The notes beneath the pieces are model-generated. The model ran no database searches and was not told the origin of the DNA. It worked only from the letters and a program-made list of their open reading frames with translations. A DNA stretch of 37,899 nt. Origin: JACMRI01 sp043778625. GTDB lineage: Bacteria; Bacteroidota; Bacteroidia; UBA4408. Numbering within the stretch: the stretch's first letter is position 1; every line of letters starts with the position of its first letter. Below are positions 15,027-24,043 of this stretch, in pieces. The position numbers and the translations under genes are program-made. The stretch lies in assembly GCA_043778625.1 (NCBI GenBank), contig JAYWFU010000151.1, positions 1 through 37,899 on the forward strand, read 5' to 3'.

Positions 15027-16203
15027 CAATATTTATTTTTTCATACTTTTTTTGTCGCTTATTTCATTATCAGCGCAAGCACAAACCGATACTACCAAAG
15101 AAACTCACCCTCCTTTTTATATTGATGGCTACGCTGATGTATATTATGCAACATACAGCGAAAGTGCAAAAGCAGGTACTATTGCTACCAATGGCGTAAT
15201 AGCTCCTAAAAACAATAGTTTGGGGTTAAATATTCTACAACTTTCGGGCAACTATACGCACGACGATGTGCGTGGAAAAATAACCATACAGTTTGGCGAT
15301 GTGCCTGCACAAGTGTGGCCTACCGATTACAGATTTGTACAAGAAGCTTATGTGGGTGCGCGCTTAGGCAAAAAAACATGGATAGATGCTGGTTTTTTTA
15401 AAACACACATTGGTGCCGAAATTATACCTGGACGTTATAATTTATTGAGTACCATTGCCATGGTTACTTACAACGAACCCTTTTTTCAGGGTGGTGTGCG
15501 CATTGTGCAAGAAACCAATGCCAAATTTAATTGGGGAATACACTTGTTAGACGGCTTTAATAAATTTACAGCCAACACCGCCATACCTGCGCTGGGCTTT
15601 AGTAGTAGCTATGTAGTAAATAAAAAACTACAATTAATGTATAATAATTTGCTGAGCGATGAAGTGGTTAATAATAAATTTAACTTGCGTTTTTACAATA
15701 ATTTTAATGCGAGTTACTCACATAAAAAATGGAGTGTGCTACTTGGAATTGATGTAGTTACACAACAGCGTAATGCCTACGATAGTAGGCTAACCCACAA
15801 CAACGATTTTGTAATAGGAAGCCTCCTTACTGTTAAACATCAAACTTTAAAACGATGGGCATTTGTGGCACGCCCTGAGTTTTTTTATGATAACTATGGA
15901 ATGTTAAGTGCGCCTGTTAACGAACAACAAACCTATAATAATCTTGTACCAAGTTTTGCTACCCCTATATACCCACCCTTAGGAATTCAAACTCCCGACG
16001 GTTACAAAACGGCAGGCATAACCATAGGTACAGAACTAAAACTACACCCCGAACATTATTTTAGAATTGAAGCCCGGTATCTTAACAACTTTACTAACCA
16101 GCAAGTATATAACAATGCGTGGAAGTTATTTAACTCAAATGATAACAAAACCAATCAACGATTAGAACTAATATTAACCACAGGTTTGTGGTTTGATAAG
16201 TAA
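15019..16203 (+). CDS. Outer-membrane porin-like beta-barrel (OmpL/BBP2-like)
   Basis: The 394-residue protein has a signal peptide ending at SLSAQAQ (residue 22) and then a beta-barrel from PFYIDGYADVYYATY to a C-terminal aromatic strand, LILTTGLWFDK. Alternating aromatic strands, VYYATY, ITIQFGDVPAQVW, KTWIDAGFFKTHIGAE and FRIEARYLNNF, match putative porin BBP2/OmpL-like proteins of Bacteroidota. These commonly form an uncharacterised outer-membrane barrel. It is divergent from the marR-fad operon and shares its regulatory region, so uptake of fatty acids or related lipids is a reasonable inference. The phosphatase gene starts 16 bases downstream and is probably in the same transcript. Substrate and specificity are not visible in the sequence. 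Confidence 0.85.
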   Translation: MYNNIYFFILFLSLISLSAQAQTDTTKETHPPFYIDGYADVYYATYSESAKAGTIATNGVIAPKNNSLGLNILQLSGNYTHDDVRGKITIQFGDVPAQVWPTDYRFVQEAYVGARLGKKTWIDAGFFKTHIGAEIIPGRYNLLSTIAMVTYNEPFFQGGVRIVQETNAKFNWGIHLLDGFNKFTANTAIPALGFSSSYVVNKKLQLMYNNLLSDEVVNNKFNLRFYNNFNASYSHKKWSVLLGIDVVTQQRNAYDSRLTHNNDFVIGSLLTVKHQTLKRWAFVARPEFFYDNYGMLSAPVNEQQTYNNLVPSFATPIYPPLGIQTPDGYKTAGITIGTELKLHPEHYFRIEARYLNNFTNQQVYNNAWKLFNSNDNKTNQRLELILTTGLWFDK

Positions 16204-16219
16204 CACTAAAAACATTAAA

Positions 16220-17590
16220 ATGAACAAGCATACTACCGAAAATTATGAGCAATTATGGCTTGCCGAAGAGCTTAGATTAACTACCGAAACCATGAATCGT
16301 AGTTGGTTAATTGCGGCATGCACTATTCCGTTTTTTGCGTTTTTTGAATTCAAATATGAGCAATCCGTTTTTTTGCACGCTTTGTTTTTACTGCTAAGTA
16401 TATCAGGGTTTTTACTACTAATTACCTATGTTAAAAACAAAATAAAGTTCCCTAAGTTAGTTAATGAGTATGGCGTATCGTTAATTATTGGTGTTAGTGC
16501 TAGTGCTATAGCGACTTATACCGCTGTGGACAATGTACACAATTATGTAATGGCAATAAGCTCTGTAATATTAGTGCGTGGGCTGCTTTACTTTGGTAAC
16601 CCCAAAAGTATTGGTATTGTAGCTATTATAAATTATGGTATATTATTGGTATTGTTAAGCATGCGTGCCGAGCCAATAGCTACTATGCCTACCATTGGTA
16701 GCGCATTTTTCTTTAGTATATTGTTTGTGTTATTTGCATTTATAGGTATGAAAAACAAATATATTCTTACCAAGCAAAGCTATATTAATTCATTAATGGT
16801 ACAAGCCTCAGCATTAACTATACAAGAAAAAAATAAGCAAATTACTGATAGTATAACCTACGCCAAACGTATACAACAAGCCATACTCCCCAATGCGCAA
16901 GCCGTGAGCGGAGCATTACCTAACAGCTTTATATTATTTAAACCCAAAGATATTGTAAGCGGCGATTTTTATTTTTTTGAAAAAAAAGACAATCTAGTAT
17001 TTATTGCCGCTGCCGATTGTACGGGGCATGGAGTACCTGGAGCTATTATGAGCATGGTAGGATACGAAAAACTAACGAGTGCAATTAATAATTCGAACCA
17101 AGTGTCCGAAATTTTGAATTTGCTTAATAATGGTATTAAGGCAGCTTTGCATCAAACAGATAGTGCTGACTCTACTCGCGACGGAATGGATATAGCCCTA
17201 TGCGCAATAAATACCACTAGCTTTACTTTAAGTTATGCTGGTGCTCATCGCCCACTTTGGATTATTAAAAATGGAGTAGCCGAAATAATCGAAACAAAGG
17301 CTACTAAAGCCGCTATTGGCGGACTAACCAGTAATACGCAGCAGTTTGAACAGCATGATATACAATTAGCCAAAGGCGACACGCTATACTTGTTTACTGA
17401 CGGATATGCCGACCAAGACGGTGGCGAAAAAGGAAAGAAATTAATGACTAAAAACTTTAAACAATTATTGTTGGACATACAGCATAAGCCAATGCCAGAG
17501 CAACAAATTTTTCTTAGTGATTTTATAACAACTTGGAGCGCACAAACTGAGCAGCTCGACGATATTTTGATAATTGGAATACAACTGTGA
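16220..17590 (+). CDS. Membrane-anchored SpoIIE/PP2C-family serine phosphatase
   Basis: I chose the ATG at 16220. An overlapping TTG at 16193 would extend into the porin gene. The 456-residue protein has about six transmembrane helices in residues 20-190. A coiled-coil linker with KQITDSITYAKRIQQAILP follows, and then a PP2C-type phosphatase domain to the end. Metal-binding motifs are visible: DIVSGDFYFFE, ADCTGHGVPGAIMSM, SYAGAHRPLW and LFTDGYADQDGG. Such proteins dephosphorylate anti-sigma-factor antagonists or other Ser/Thr phosphoproteins, and the membrane part may sense a signal. No partner-switching antagonist is encoded nearby, so the target is unknown. The gene follows the porin by 16 bases. 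Confidence 0.93.
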   Translation: MNKHTTENYEQLWLAEELRLTTETMNRSWLIAACTIPFFAFFEFKYEQSVFLHALFLLLSISGFLLLITYVKNKIKFPKLVNEYGVSLIIGVSASAIATYTAVDNVHNYVMAISSVILVRGLLYFGNPKSIGIVAIINYGILLVLLSMRAEPIATMPTIGSAFFFSILFVLFAFIGMKNKYILTKQSYINSLMVQASALTIQEKNKQITDSITYAKRIQQAILPNAQAVSGALPNSFILFKPKDIVSGDFYFFEKKDNLVFIAAADCTGHGVPGAIMSMVGYEKLTSAINNSNQVSEILNLLNNGIKAALHQTDSADSTRDGMDIALCAINTTSFTLSYAGAHRPLWIIKNGVAEIIETKATKAAIGGLTSNTQQFEQHDIQLAKGDTLYLFTDGYADQDGGEKGKKLMTKNFKQLLLDIQHKPMPEQQIFLSDFITTWSAQTEQLDDILIIGIQL

Positions 17591-17708
17591 GTAGCAGTTA
17601 ATAGTTGTGTACTTTAATGCCTTAAACAGCGTAAAAAGGTTAGTTTCTACATTAAAATAATACTAATTTATACTTACTTTAATGTTTTATAAACCATCAT
17701 TTAACAAA

Positions 17709-17739
17709 AAAGGAGCGGTATAATTATTACCGCTCCTTT
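17709..17739. terminator. Hairpin terminator between converging genes
   Basis: A 12-bp perfect stem, AAAGGAGCGGTA at 17709-17720 with its complement at 17728-17739, surrounds a 7-base loop. On the minus strand it is followed by six U residues, so it best terminates the minus-strand gene ending at 17759. It may also stop the phosphatase transcript ending at 17590. Confidence 0.85.
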
Positions 17740-17758
17740 AAATAAATTTTAGTAATTA

Positions 17759-18523
17759 TTATTCAATCACAATTTTTCTAGTAGTGCGATTTGTTCCGTT
17801 TACAGCATTTACAATGTAAATACCTTGTGTAAGTGTTGATAAATCAATAGTTTCGTTAGCGGCAACATTTTTAGTAAACATTTGCTGTCCAATAATGTTG
17901 TGCAACATTATTGTTGAATTAGCACTAACGCTTAATTTATTAGTGCTGTAACGTATAGCTAATTTTTCAAAACGCTTAGTATCATTAACACCTACTGATG
18001 CGTAACTTCTTACACAAAAATCATCCATGCCTATATTGCCCGCACCTTTGGTATATACAAACTTCATTACGTGTTCAGAAGCATACATTTTTTCAGCAAA
18101 AATTTGCCCTGCATTGGCAATGTCAGCTTTGGTATGGGTGTTTATTTTATACATAAAAGAAGTATCTGCCCCTACATAAATGTCAATTTTACTTATGGTA
18201 TCAAGCGTATTACCTTTTAACCAAAAAAAGATACTATCGCCAGTAGCAACTGTAAATGTTGGCGATATTAACGTTGGCTGTGTACCTGTTACGGCAGGCG
18301 AACCAAATTTAAACGCATTAGGCCCGCTAGGCCCGCTTGATGCTATAGATGTGTAAATGTTGCCTGTTGCAGCAGCATTTAAGTTCATACCTATCCATCC
18401 AGATGGAAGAGCAGAAGAGCTACCGTTGTAGGTGGTGAAATTTTCGCTTAATACACACGTTTGTGCATTAACCATTGTTGTAGCAATTGCTACTGATAAA
18501 ATTGTTGTGTAAATTTTTTTCAT
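17759..18523 (-). CDS. Secreted choice-of-anchor module protein with T9SS domain
   Basis: The 254-residue protein has a signal peptide (ends VNAQ, residue 20) and one choice-of-anchor J-like module (about 21-170). The module starts TCVLSENFTTYNGSSSALPS and ends MDDFCVRSY. A C-terminal sorting domain of about 75 residues ends TTRKIVIE. The module is a jelly-roll-like, probably carbohydrate- or surface-binding domain of unknown ligand. It is closely similar in wording to the three modules of the next upstream gene (18635-21631). The two genes therefore look like a tandem pair that grew from one module. It has its own -7 box at 18552-18559 and a terminator on each side, so it is probably expressed alone. 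Confidence 0.9.
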   Translation of the reverse strand: MKKIYTTILSVAIATTMVNAQTCVLSENFTTYNGSSSALPSGWIGMNLNAAATGNIYTSIASSGPSGPNAFKFGSPAVTGTQPTLISPTFTVATGDSIFFWLKGNTLDTISKIDIYVGADTSFMYKINTHTKADIANAGQIFAEKMYASEHVMKFVYTKGAGNIGMDDFCVRSYASVGVNDTKRFEKLAIRYSTNKLSVSANSTIMLHNIIGQQMFTKNVAANETIDLSTLTQGIYIVNAVNGTNRTTRKIVIE

Positions 18524-18551
18524 AATTTATTTTTTGAGGTTTATAACTGTA

Positions 18552-18559
18552 CAAATATA
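18552..18559 (-). promoter_or_regulatory. -7 box for the 254-residue T9SS gene
   Basis: The minus strand reads TATATTTG, matching TAnnTTTG, about 29 bases upstream of the ATG at 18523. It lies just beyond the hairpin at 18577-18609, which separates this unit from the preceding gene. No clear -33 TTTG is seen. Confidence 0.5.
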
Positions 18560-18576
18560 CTTTTTTTACCATTAAA

Positions 18577-18609
18577 AAACCCACACTACTAAAAATGTAG
18601 TGTGGGTTT
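18577..18609 (-). terminator. Intrinsic terminator after the 998-residue T9SS gene
   Basis: A 13-bp perfect stem (AAACCCACACTAC at 18577-18589 with its complement at 18597-18609) has a 7-base loop. On the minus strand it is followed at once by a run of U residues. It lies 26 bases beyond the stop of the gene at 18635, as expected for an intrinsic terminator. Confidence 0.9.
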
Positions 18610-18634
18610 AACGATTAATTAATATAGTTTGCTA

Positions 18635-21631
18635 TTAGTTGTTAATAAACAATTTGTGAGTATAAATGGCTGTGCCTGTAGTTGCTTTTAACATATAAGT
18701 ACCATTTGCTATGTTAGTTAAGCGAATAATGCTGTTAGCGCTAGTTTGAATAGTGTTATATACAACCTCGCCCAGTACGTTGTATATAATTATGTTGGCC
18801 ATAGCTACATTGTTTAGCGTTAGGGTAAACTCTCCGTTATTAGGGTTAGGGTACACATTTACCAATTTGTTAATTGATGCAGTGGTTTTAATGTTAGTAG
18901 GCGCATTCAAATTATAGGAACGCACACAGTAATCATCAAACGCCAAATTACCTGCTGACTTAGTGTATACAAATTTAACAAAGTGTCGGGTTGAATCAAG
19001 GGCTACTGCCATTGTTTGCCCTGCCGTAGCAATATCAGCTTTAACTATTGTTTTAACTAATGCCATGTTAATGGTATCATTTCCTACAAATACATCTAAC
19101 TTACTTACTGCATCAAGGCTATTAGCTTTTAACCAAAACGCAACCGAATCGCCGTTATCTACCGTAAAATAAGGCGTAATAAGTGTTGCCATGTTAGTAC
19201 CAAACTTAAATGAATTTGGCCCGCTTACGCCTGCTGATGTTGCCGTTGTGTAAGCGTTACCCGTAGCAGAGGTACTTAAGTTAGCTCCTACCCAGCCAAA
19301 TGGCAATGCGCTTGCGCTACCTGTAAAGGTGGTAAAGTCTTCGCTTTCAACACACGTAAATGGAGCATTTATAGTAGTAATAACAATTGAATAATTAACA
19401 GTATCGTTACATTGCGTAGCGGTATCAGTTATTGTAAGCAATACGTTATACGTTCCGTTAGCGGTGTAGGTAACTACTGATGTAGGACCTACGTCAGTAG
19501 TGCCATTGCCATAATCCCAAGTATAATTGGTATTAGCCGTAACGTTGGTTGATGTACTGTTAAAATTAACTATACCAGCACTACTAAAAGTGTAAGTGAA
19601 GTCAGCGTTACAAGGTGCTACAGGTACGCTAGTTACTGTAATATTTGTAACAACAGTATTAGCACACACAGAGTCTTGAGCTACTAAGGTTACGTTGTAA
19701 TTACCATTAGAAGTGTATGTAAAATCAAATGGATTACCCGAACCAGTTGCCGAACCAGTGCCCAAACTCCATCCATACGTTACATTACCAGTTGCTCCAG
19801 TAGTTGTAGCCAAAAAATGTACTACACCAGCAGTATCATAAGTAGCCTGAAAGTTAGCTACTAAATTACATGGTACAACAGGAATTGAGTTAACCGTTAT
19901 TACTTGGCTGTAAGTAGTAGAGCATAACGAATCGGTAGCTGTTACAGCCACATTGTAAGTACCATTAGTTGCATAAGTGTGCGTAACGTTTGCTGAGGTA
20001 GCAGTAGATCCATCTCCCAAAGTCCAACTATAGGTTACTGTACTTGTGTTATTAGTAGTAGTACTTACAAAGCTCACCGTACCCATAGTATCGGTTACTA
20101 CACTGTAGTTAGTTTTTAATGCGCAAGGCGAACCATAGCTTTTTACACAAAAATCGTCAAACGACATATTACCTCCTGATTTAGTGTATGCAAATTTTAA
20201 AGCGTGGTAACTAGCATTTAATGGGAGTGTAAAAAACTGACCAGCTATTGCAATATCATTTTTTTTAATTGTTTTGATTAATGCCATGGTAATGGTATCG
20301 GCTCCTGCAAATATTTCCAGTTTGCTTATAGTATCCATACTGTTAGCTTTTACCCAAAACGTAACTGAATCATTATTGCTTGCATTGAAGTTAGGCGCAT
20401 ACAACGTAGCAACTGTGCCAGTTGGAAGCCCAGTTTGAAATTTAAATGAATTAGCTCCGCTAGGCCCGCTCGAAGCAATTGTGGTGTACGAATTGCCAGT
20501 AGTTAATAAGTTAGCACCTCGCCAACCTGCGGGTAATGCTGTTGAAGCACCACTGTAAGTATTAAAATTTTGACTTAAATAACAGGCGCCAGCTGGAGGC
20601 GTAACTACTGGTACTGAGCTTACTGAGTAAGGTAATGATAGTGTGTCAGCACACACTGAATCACTAGCTATTACTGTTATAGTATAATTACCATTGGTGG
20701 TGTATGTATGCGATGGATTTGCGCTTGTGCCTGTGCCAGCATCTCCAAAATTCCAGTTATAAGTTATAGCTCCTGTATTACCTGCTGCCATAGCAACAAA
20801 AGATACTGTACCTGCTGAGTCGTTAGTTGAATTAAAAGTTACCCCTAGCGTACATGCAGGAGCAGTTACACTGGTAACAGTTACTATTTTTGTAATTGAA
20901 TCTGCACACACACCGTTTGACATATACAACGTAACATTATAAGTTCCGTTAGCGAGGTACGAATGATTGGTAGTGGCTACTGAATCGGTAGTGTTACCAT
21001 CAGCAAAATTCCAATAATAAAAGTTAGGTAATGCACCAGTTGACGTACTTGTAAAATGTACTAACCCCATAGTGTCGGTTACAAATGTAAAGTTAGCTTG
21101 TGCCGCACAAGGTGCTGGATAAGATTTTACGCAAAAATCGTCAAACGACATATTGCCTGCTACCTTAGTATAAACAAACTTTAGGGCATGAATTGATGAA
21201 TTTAATGGCAATACAAAAAAGTTGCCTGCAGTACCTACAAAACTTATTTTTTTAATTGTTTTGATAAGCGTCATAGTAATAGTATCAGCCCCTGCAAATA
21301 CTTCTAACCTAGTTACTGTGTCAGTTATACCATTGTTTTTGGCCCAAAAACTCACTGAGTCATTATTACCTACTGTAAAGTTGGGCGAATATAAGGTAGC
21401 TGCTGTTACTCCAAATTTAAACGCATTAACACCACTAGGCCCGCTTGATGCTACTGTTGTGTATACATTAGTACCTGCAGTTGTGCTTAAGTTAGCGCCT
21501 CGCCAGCCTGATGGCAATGCTGTTTTAACTCCTGTAAATGCAGTGAAATTTTCGCTGAGCGTGCACGTTTGAGCATTTGCCATTGTTACTACAAAAGCAA
21601 GCATCATAATTGATGTAATTAATTTTTTCAT
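18635..21631 (-). CDS. Large secreted modular protein: 3 choice-of-anchor, 5 PKD, T9SS
   Basis: The ATG at 21631 is chosen because it starts the signal peptide MKKLITSIMMLAFVVTMANA. An upstream ATG would add 25 hydrophilic residues before it. The 998-residue order I read is: anchor-J module 22-175, PKD 176-255, PKD 256-347, anchor-J 348-503, PKD 504-588, PKD 589-674, PKD 675-760, anchor-J 761-911 and T9SS sorting domain 912-998 (NVYPNPNNGEFTLTL). Each anchor module starts with a Cys-containing segment such as CTLSENFTAF and ends near FDDFCVKSY. PKD cores show YYWNFADG and HTYTTNGNYTITV. It is probably an adhesin or spacer-type surface protein with no visible catalytic domain. The paralogous single-module gene follows it. 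Confidence 0.92.
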   Translation of the reverse strand: MKKLITSIMMLAFVVTMANAQTCTLSENFTAFTGVKTALPSGWRGANLSTTAGTNVYTTVASSGPSGVNAFKFGVTAATLYSPNFTVGNNDSVSFWAKNNGITDTVTRLEVFAGADTITMTLIKTIKKISFVGTAGNFFVLPLNSSIHALKFVYTKVAGNMSFDDFCVKSYPAPCAAQANFTFVTDTMGLVHFTSTSTGALPNFYYWNFADGNTTDSVATTNHSYLANGTYNVTLYMSNGVCADSITKIVTVTSVTAPACTLGVTFNSTNDSAGTVSFVAMAAGNTGAITYNWNFGDAGTGTSANPSHTYTTNGNYTITVIASDSVCADTLSLPYSVSSVPVVTPPAGACYLSQNFNTYSGASTALPAGWRGANLLTTGNSYTTIASSGPSGANSFKFQTGLPTGTVATLYAPNFNASNNDSVTFWVKANSMDTISKLEIFAGADTITMALIKTIKKNDIAIAGQFFTLPLNASYHALKFAYTKSGGNMSFDDFCVKSYGSPCALKTNYSVVTDTMGTVSFVSTTTNNTSTVTYSWTLGDGSTATSANVTHTYATNGTYNVAVTATDSLCSTTYSQVITVNSIPVVPCNLVANFQATYDTAGVVHFLATTTGATGNVTYGWSLGTGSATGSGNPFDFTYTSNGNYNVTLVAQDSVCANTVVTNITVTSVPVAPCNADFTYTFSSAGIVNFNSTSTNVTANTNYTWDYGNGTTDVGPTSVVTYTANGTYNVLLTITDTATQCNDTVNYSIVITTINAPFTCVESEDFTTFTGSASALPFGWVGANLSTSATGNAYTTATSAGVSGPNSFKFGTNMATLITPYFTVDNGDSVAFWLKANSLDAVSKLDVFVGNDTINMALVKTIVKADIATAGQTMAVALDSTRHFVKFVYTKSAGNLAFDDYCVRSYNLNAPTNIKTTASINKLVNVYPNPNNGEFTLTLNNVAMANIIIYNVLGEVVYNTIQTSANSIIRLTNIANGTYMLKATTGTAIYTHKLFINN

Positions 21632-21710
21632 ATTAGTTTTTGGTTGTATTATTTTTACTTGTTTATCTATTACGTGATCTCTGAGGTAATTGTTAGTGAT
21701 AGTCATTAAT

Positions 21711-21758
21711 AATTATAAAGCGCAAGCAAAAATTAAATTTTGCTTGCGCTTTATAATT
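21711..21758 (-). terminator. Hairpin terminator after the M43-type protease gene
   Basis: Arms 21711-21731 and 21738-21758 pair perfectly over 21 bp with a 6-base loop. The core is AGCGCAAGCAAAA. It lies just past the protease stop at 21766 and upstream of the next minus-strand gene, so it likely separates the two transcripts. Confidence 0.85.
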
Positions 21759-21765
21759 ATTAAAA

Positions 21766-23910
21766 TTAGTCTACAATTAATTTTTTAACTGTTTTGCTTC
21801 CGTTCGATGTTAATACAATCATATACACACCACTTGTTAGTTTTGAAGTATTAATATCGTAGTTGTGTTGCCCTTGGTTTAAATTACCAGCCACTACTTT
21901 AATTACCGTTTGCCCTAATAAGTTGGTTACGTTTAACTCAACAGGCGAACTTTTTTCTAACTCAAAATTAACTACTGCTTGCGTAGTAGCTGGATTAGGA
22001 CTTGTAGAAAAACTATTGACTAAGGTGGTATTGTTTTTTACACTCATAATTAAGTTAGTAATTTGCACATCATCTACATACAAGTTATTACCCCTACCAC
22101 CTGTAAACACAAGTTTAAAACGAATAAATGGTTTATTAGCTATTGCGCCTAAGCTTACGGTGGCTTGTTTCCACTCGGAGGCATCAGCAGCTACAGGCAC
22201 GTAACTGGTAAATACATCGTTGTTTGCTATAGGGCTTAAGTTACTTACACCCGCTGCATTTGCTGTTTTTGTAAATTTAGAAGTACCAATAAATCCTGAA
22301 TTACAATCAGTTTGCACGTATAATTCTAATTTATCGTTATCAGTTGATGTTTGTGTTGCAAAGGCATATCTAAAACTTAATTGCGCACTGTTTACGTTAG
22401 TAAAATCGATAGGTGATGATAGTACTTCGTCTGATAATTTTGAATTACCAAAAAAATTATTTAACACCATTGAGTGAGTACCTGTAAAGCCTGTAGCTGC
22501 TGAGTTTTGAAATTTAGCAGCGTCACCATCCTTATTTATGGCAATCCATTTTTGGTTAAATGTGCTAGGGTCTTCAAAACTTTCGCTGTAAATTGCTGCA
22601 GGAGTAGCAACATCGTTAGTTACTACTATATAGCCAGTTTTAGTTTTTGTGCTTGACCCAAATGCGTTAGTAGCAGTATAAGTTACGTCGTACACGCCAG
22701 CAGTAGCATATATCACTGTATCAGTTACGTTGGTAGATGTAGCAGGTGTTCCACCTTGAAACGACCATGAATAAGATGTAGGCACGCCATTATAACTATT
22801 ATCCTTGAATATTACGCTTTGTCCTTTGCAAATAACTTTATAATTAGTAGGAGTGTATTCTGCCTTGGGCGCGCAAGCATTAGGTGTTACGTTAGCCACG
22901 CCTGTTGCCGTTAGGTTAGCAGCACTCCATAAGTTATTACGTCCTGAAGTTGAACTATTCAAGGCAGCATTCATACGAGTACCTTGCCCAATTGAAAATG
23001 CAGCTTGACAGCCACCGGTGGTATAATCCATGTAATTAAAATACATTTCACCATCAGGACCTCCGCCACAGGTATTGTTTGGGTGCCAAGGATATGCTGG
23101 GCAAAAACTTTGGTTAGCACCTTGGTGTGGAGGAGTATCTGACACTAAATCAGTACCGCAAGGTTGGTCGCCCCAAATATGGCGCAAGTTAAACCAATGC
23201 CCCGCTTCGTGTACGGTAGTGCTACCTAAGTCGCCAGCTGATGCTGTTCCAATAGTTCCAAAATAATCGTGTCGCACTACTAAACCGTCAGTGGTAATAG
23301 CTCCAAAGCCAGGAAACTGTGCATAGCCCAATATAATACCGCCACTTGTGCCTGTACCCGAACTTTCAATACCTTTTACTAACCAAATATTTAAGTACTT
23401 GTTACTTGGCCAATAAATAACACCCTTAACATCGTCTCTGTTAGCAGTTTGATTAGTTAAATTAGTGTAAGTACGCGTAACACCATCAGTACAATTTCCA
23501 TTAGGATCAAGGTTAGCTAAGCGAAACTCAATGTTAGCGGCACCACATATTGGTAACATTTGCGATGGTATGCCTGATTTATTAGCGTTAGTAAAACTAT
23601 ATGCCTCGTTCAAAATACGAATTTGATCATCAATCTGTGCTTTTGATATGTTTTCAATACCACCAACATGTAGTACGTGTACTACCACAGGTATTATTTT
23701 AGTTGCTTGTGCTTGTTTATTATTTTTGTTTGCGGCGATGTAATTATCTAGCTCAGCTTCATAAGCTGCTCTTTTAATTTCTAAACTAGGCTCTTTTTTA
23801 GCCAGTTCTAAACGGTGCTCTTCAGCATAACAACGAGGAGTTACAGGTGCTTGAGCCATTGATGCGCCTGCAATTAAAAGCGAAGCGGCTAGGGTATATA
23901 TTTTTTTCAT
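21766..23910 (-). CDS. Secreted M43-type (pappalysin-like) zinc metalloprotease, T9SS cargo
   Basis: The 714-residue protein starts with a signal peptide (ends GASMAQ, residue 20). A propeptide leads to the catalytic domain, which begins KIIPVVVHVLH near residue 71. The zinc site is HEAGHWFNLRH (His234, Glu235, His238, His244) followed by WGD, and the Met-turn is in NYMDY (Met294). After it come a PKD domain (about 350-430, with SYSWSFQGGTPATS), a jelly-roll-like region at 440-615, and a C-terminal sorting domain starting near FSTSPNPATTQAVVNF. It would be secreted to cut extracellular proteins, probably activated by propeptide removal. Its promoter box is at 23938-23945, facing away from selO. 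Confidence 0.94.
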   Translation of the reverse strand: MKKIYTLAASLLIAGASMAQAPVTPRCYAEEHRLELAKKEPSLEIKRAAYEAELDNYIAANKNNKQAQATKIIPVVVHVLHVGGIENISKAQIDDQIRILNEAYSFTNANKSGIPSQMLPICGAANIEFRLANLDPNGNCTDGVTRTYTNLTNQTANRDDVKGVIYWPSNKYLNIWLVKGIESSGTGTSGGIILGYAQFPGFGAITTDGLVVRHDYFGTIGTASAGDLGSTTVHEAGHWFNLRHIWGDQPCGTDLVSDTPPHQGANQSFCPAYPWHPNNTCGGGPDGEMYFNYMDYTTGGCQAAFSIGQGTRMNAALNSSTSGRNNLWSAANLTATGVANVTPNACAPKAEYTPTNYKVICKGQSVIFKDNSYNGVPTSYSWSFQGGTPATSTNVTDTVIYATAGVYDVTYTATNAFGSSTKTKTGYIVVTNDVATPAAIYSESFEDPSTFNQKWIAINKDGDAAKFQNSAATGFTGTHSMVLNNFFGNSKLSDEVLSSPIDFTNVNSAQLSFRYAFATQTSTDNDKLELYVQTDCNSGFIGTSKFTKTANAAGVSNLSPIANNDVFTSYVPVAADASEWKQATVSLGAIANKPFIRFKLVFTGGRGNNLYVDDVQITNLIMSVKNNTTLVNSFSTSPNPATTQAVVNFELEKSSPVELNVTNLLGQTVIKVVAGNLNQGQHNYDINTSKLTSGVYMIVLTSNGSKTVKKLIVD

Positions 23911-23937
23911 TTTATTTGATTTTACTATTTATATACA

Positions 23938-23945
23938 CAAATTTA
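23938..23945 (-). promoter_or_regulatory. -7 box for the M43-type protease gene
   Basis: The minus strand reads TAAATTTG, matching TAnnTTTG, 28 bases before the protease ATG, in the 133-base divergent region shared with selO. No convincing -33 element is seen, and no matching box is seen for selO on the other strand. Confidence 0.42.
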
Positions 23946-24043
23946 TAAATTTAGTTTAAACTGGTTGCATTAAGTTAATAACTGGTAAGTTTAATTATAA
24001 CAATAGTTTATTTTTACTGTATATTAATTTCAATTTTACAACA

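Noticed and set aside
23179..23211. Defective zinc site in the M43-type protease (Asn in place of the usual Gly in HExxHxxGxxH)
   Set aside because: All three zinc ligands, the catalytic Glu and the Met-turn are present, and I recall the HWFNLRH form from other Bacteroidota proteases, so it is not good evidence of inactivity.
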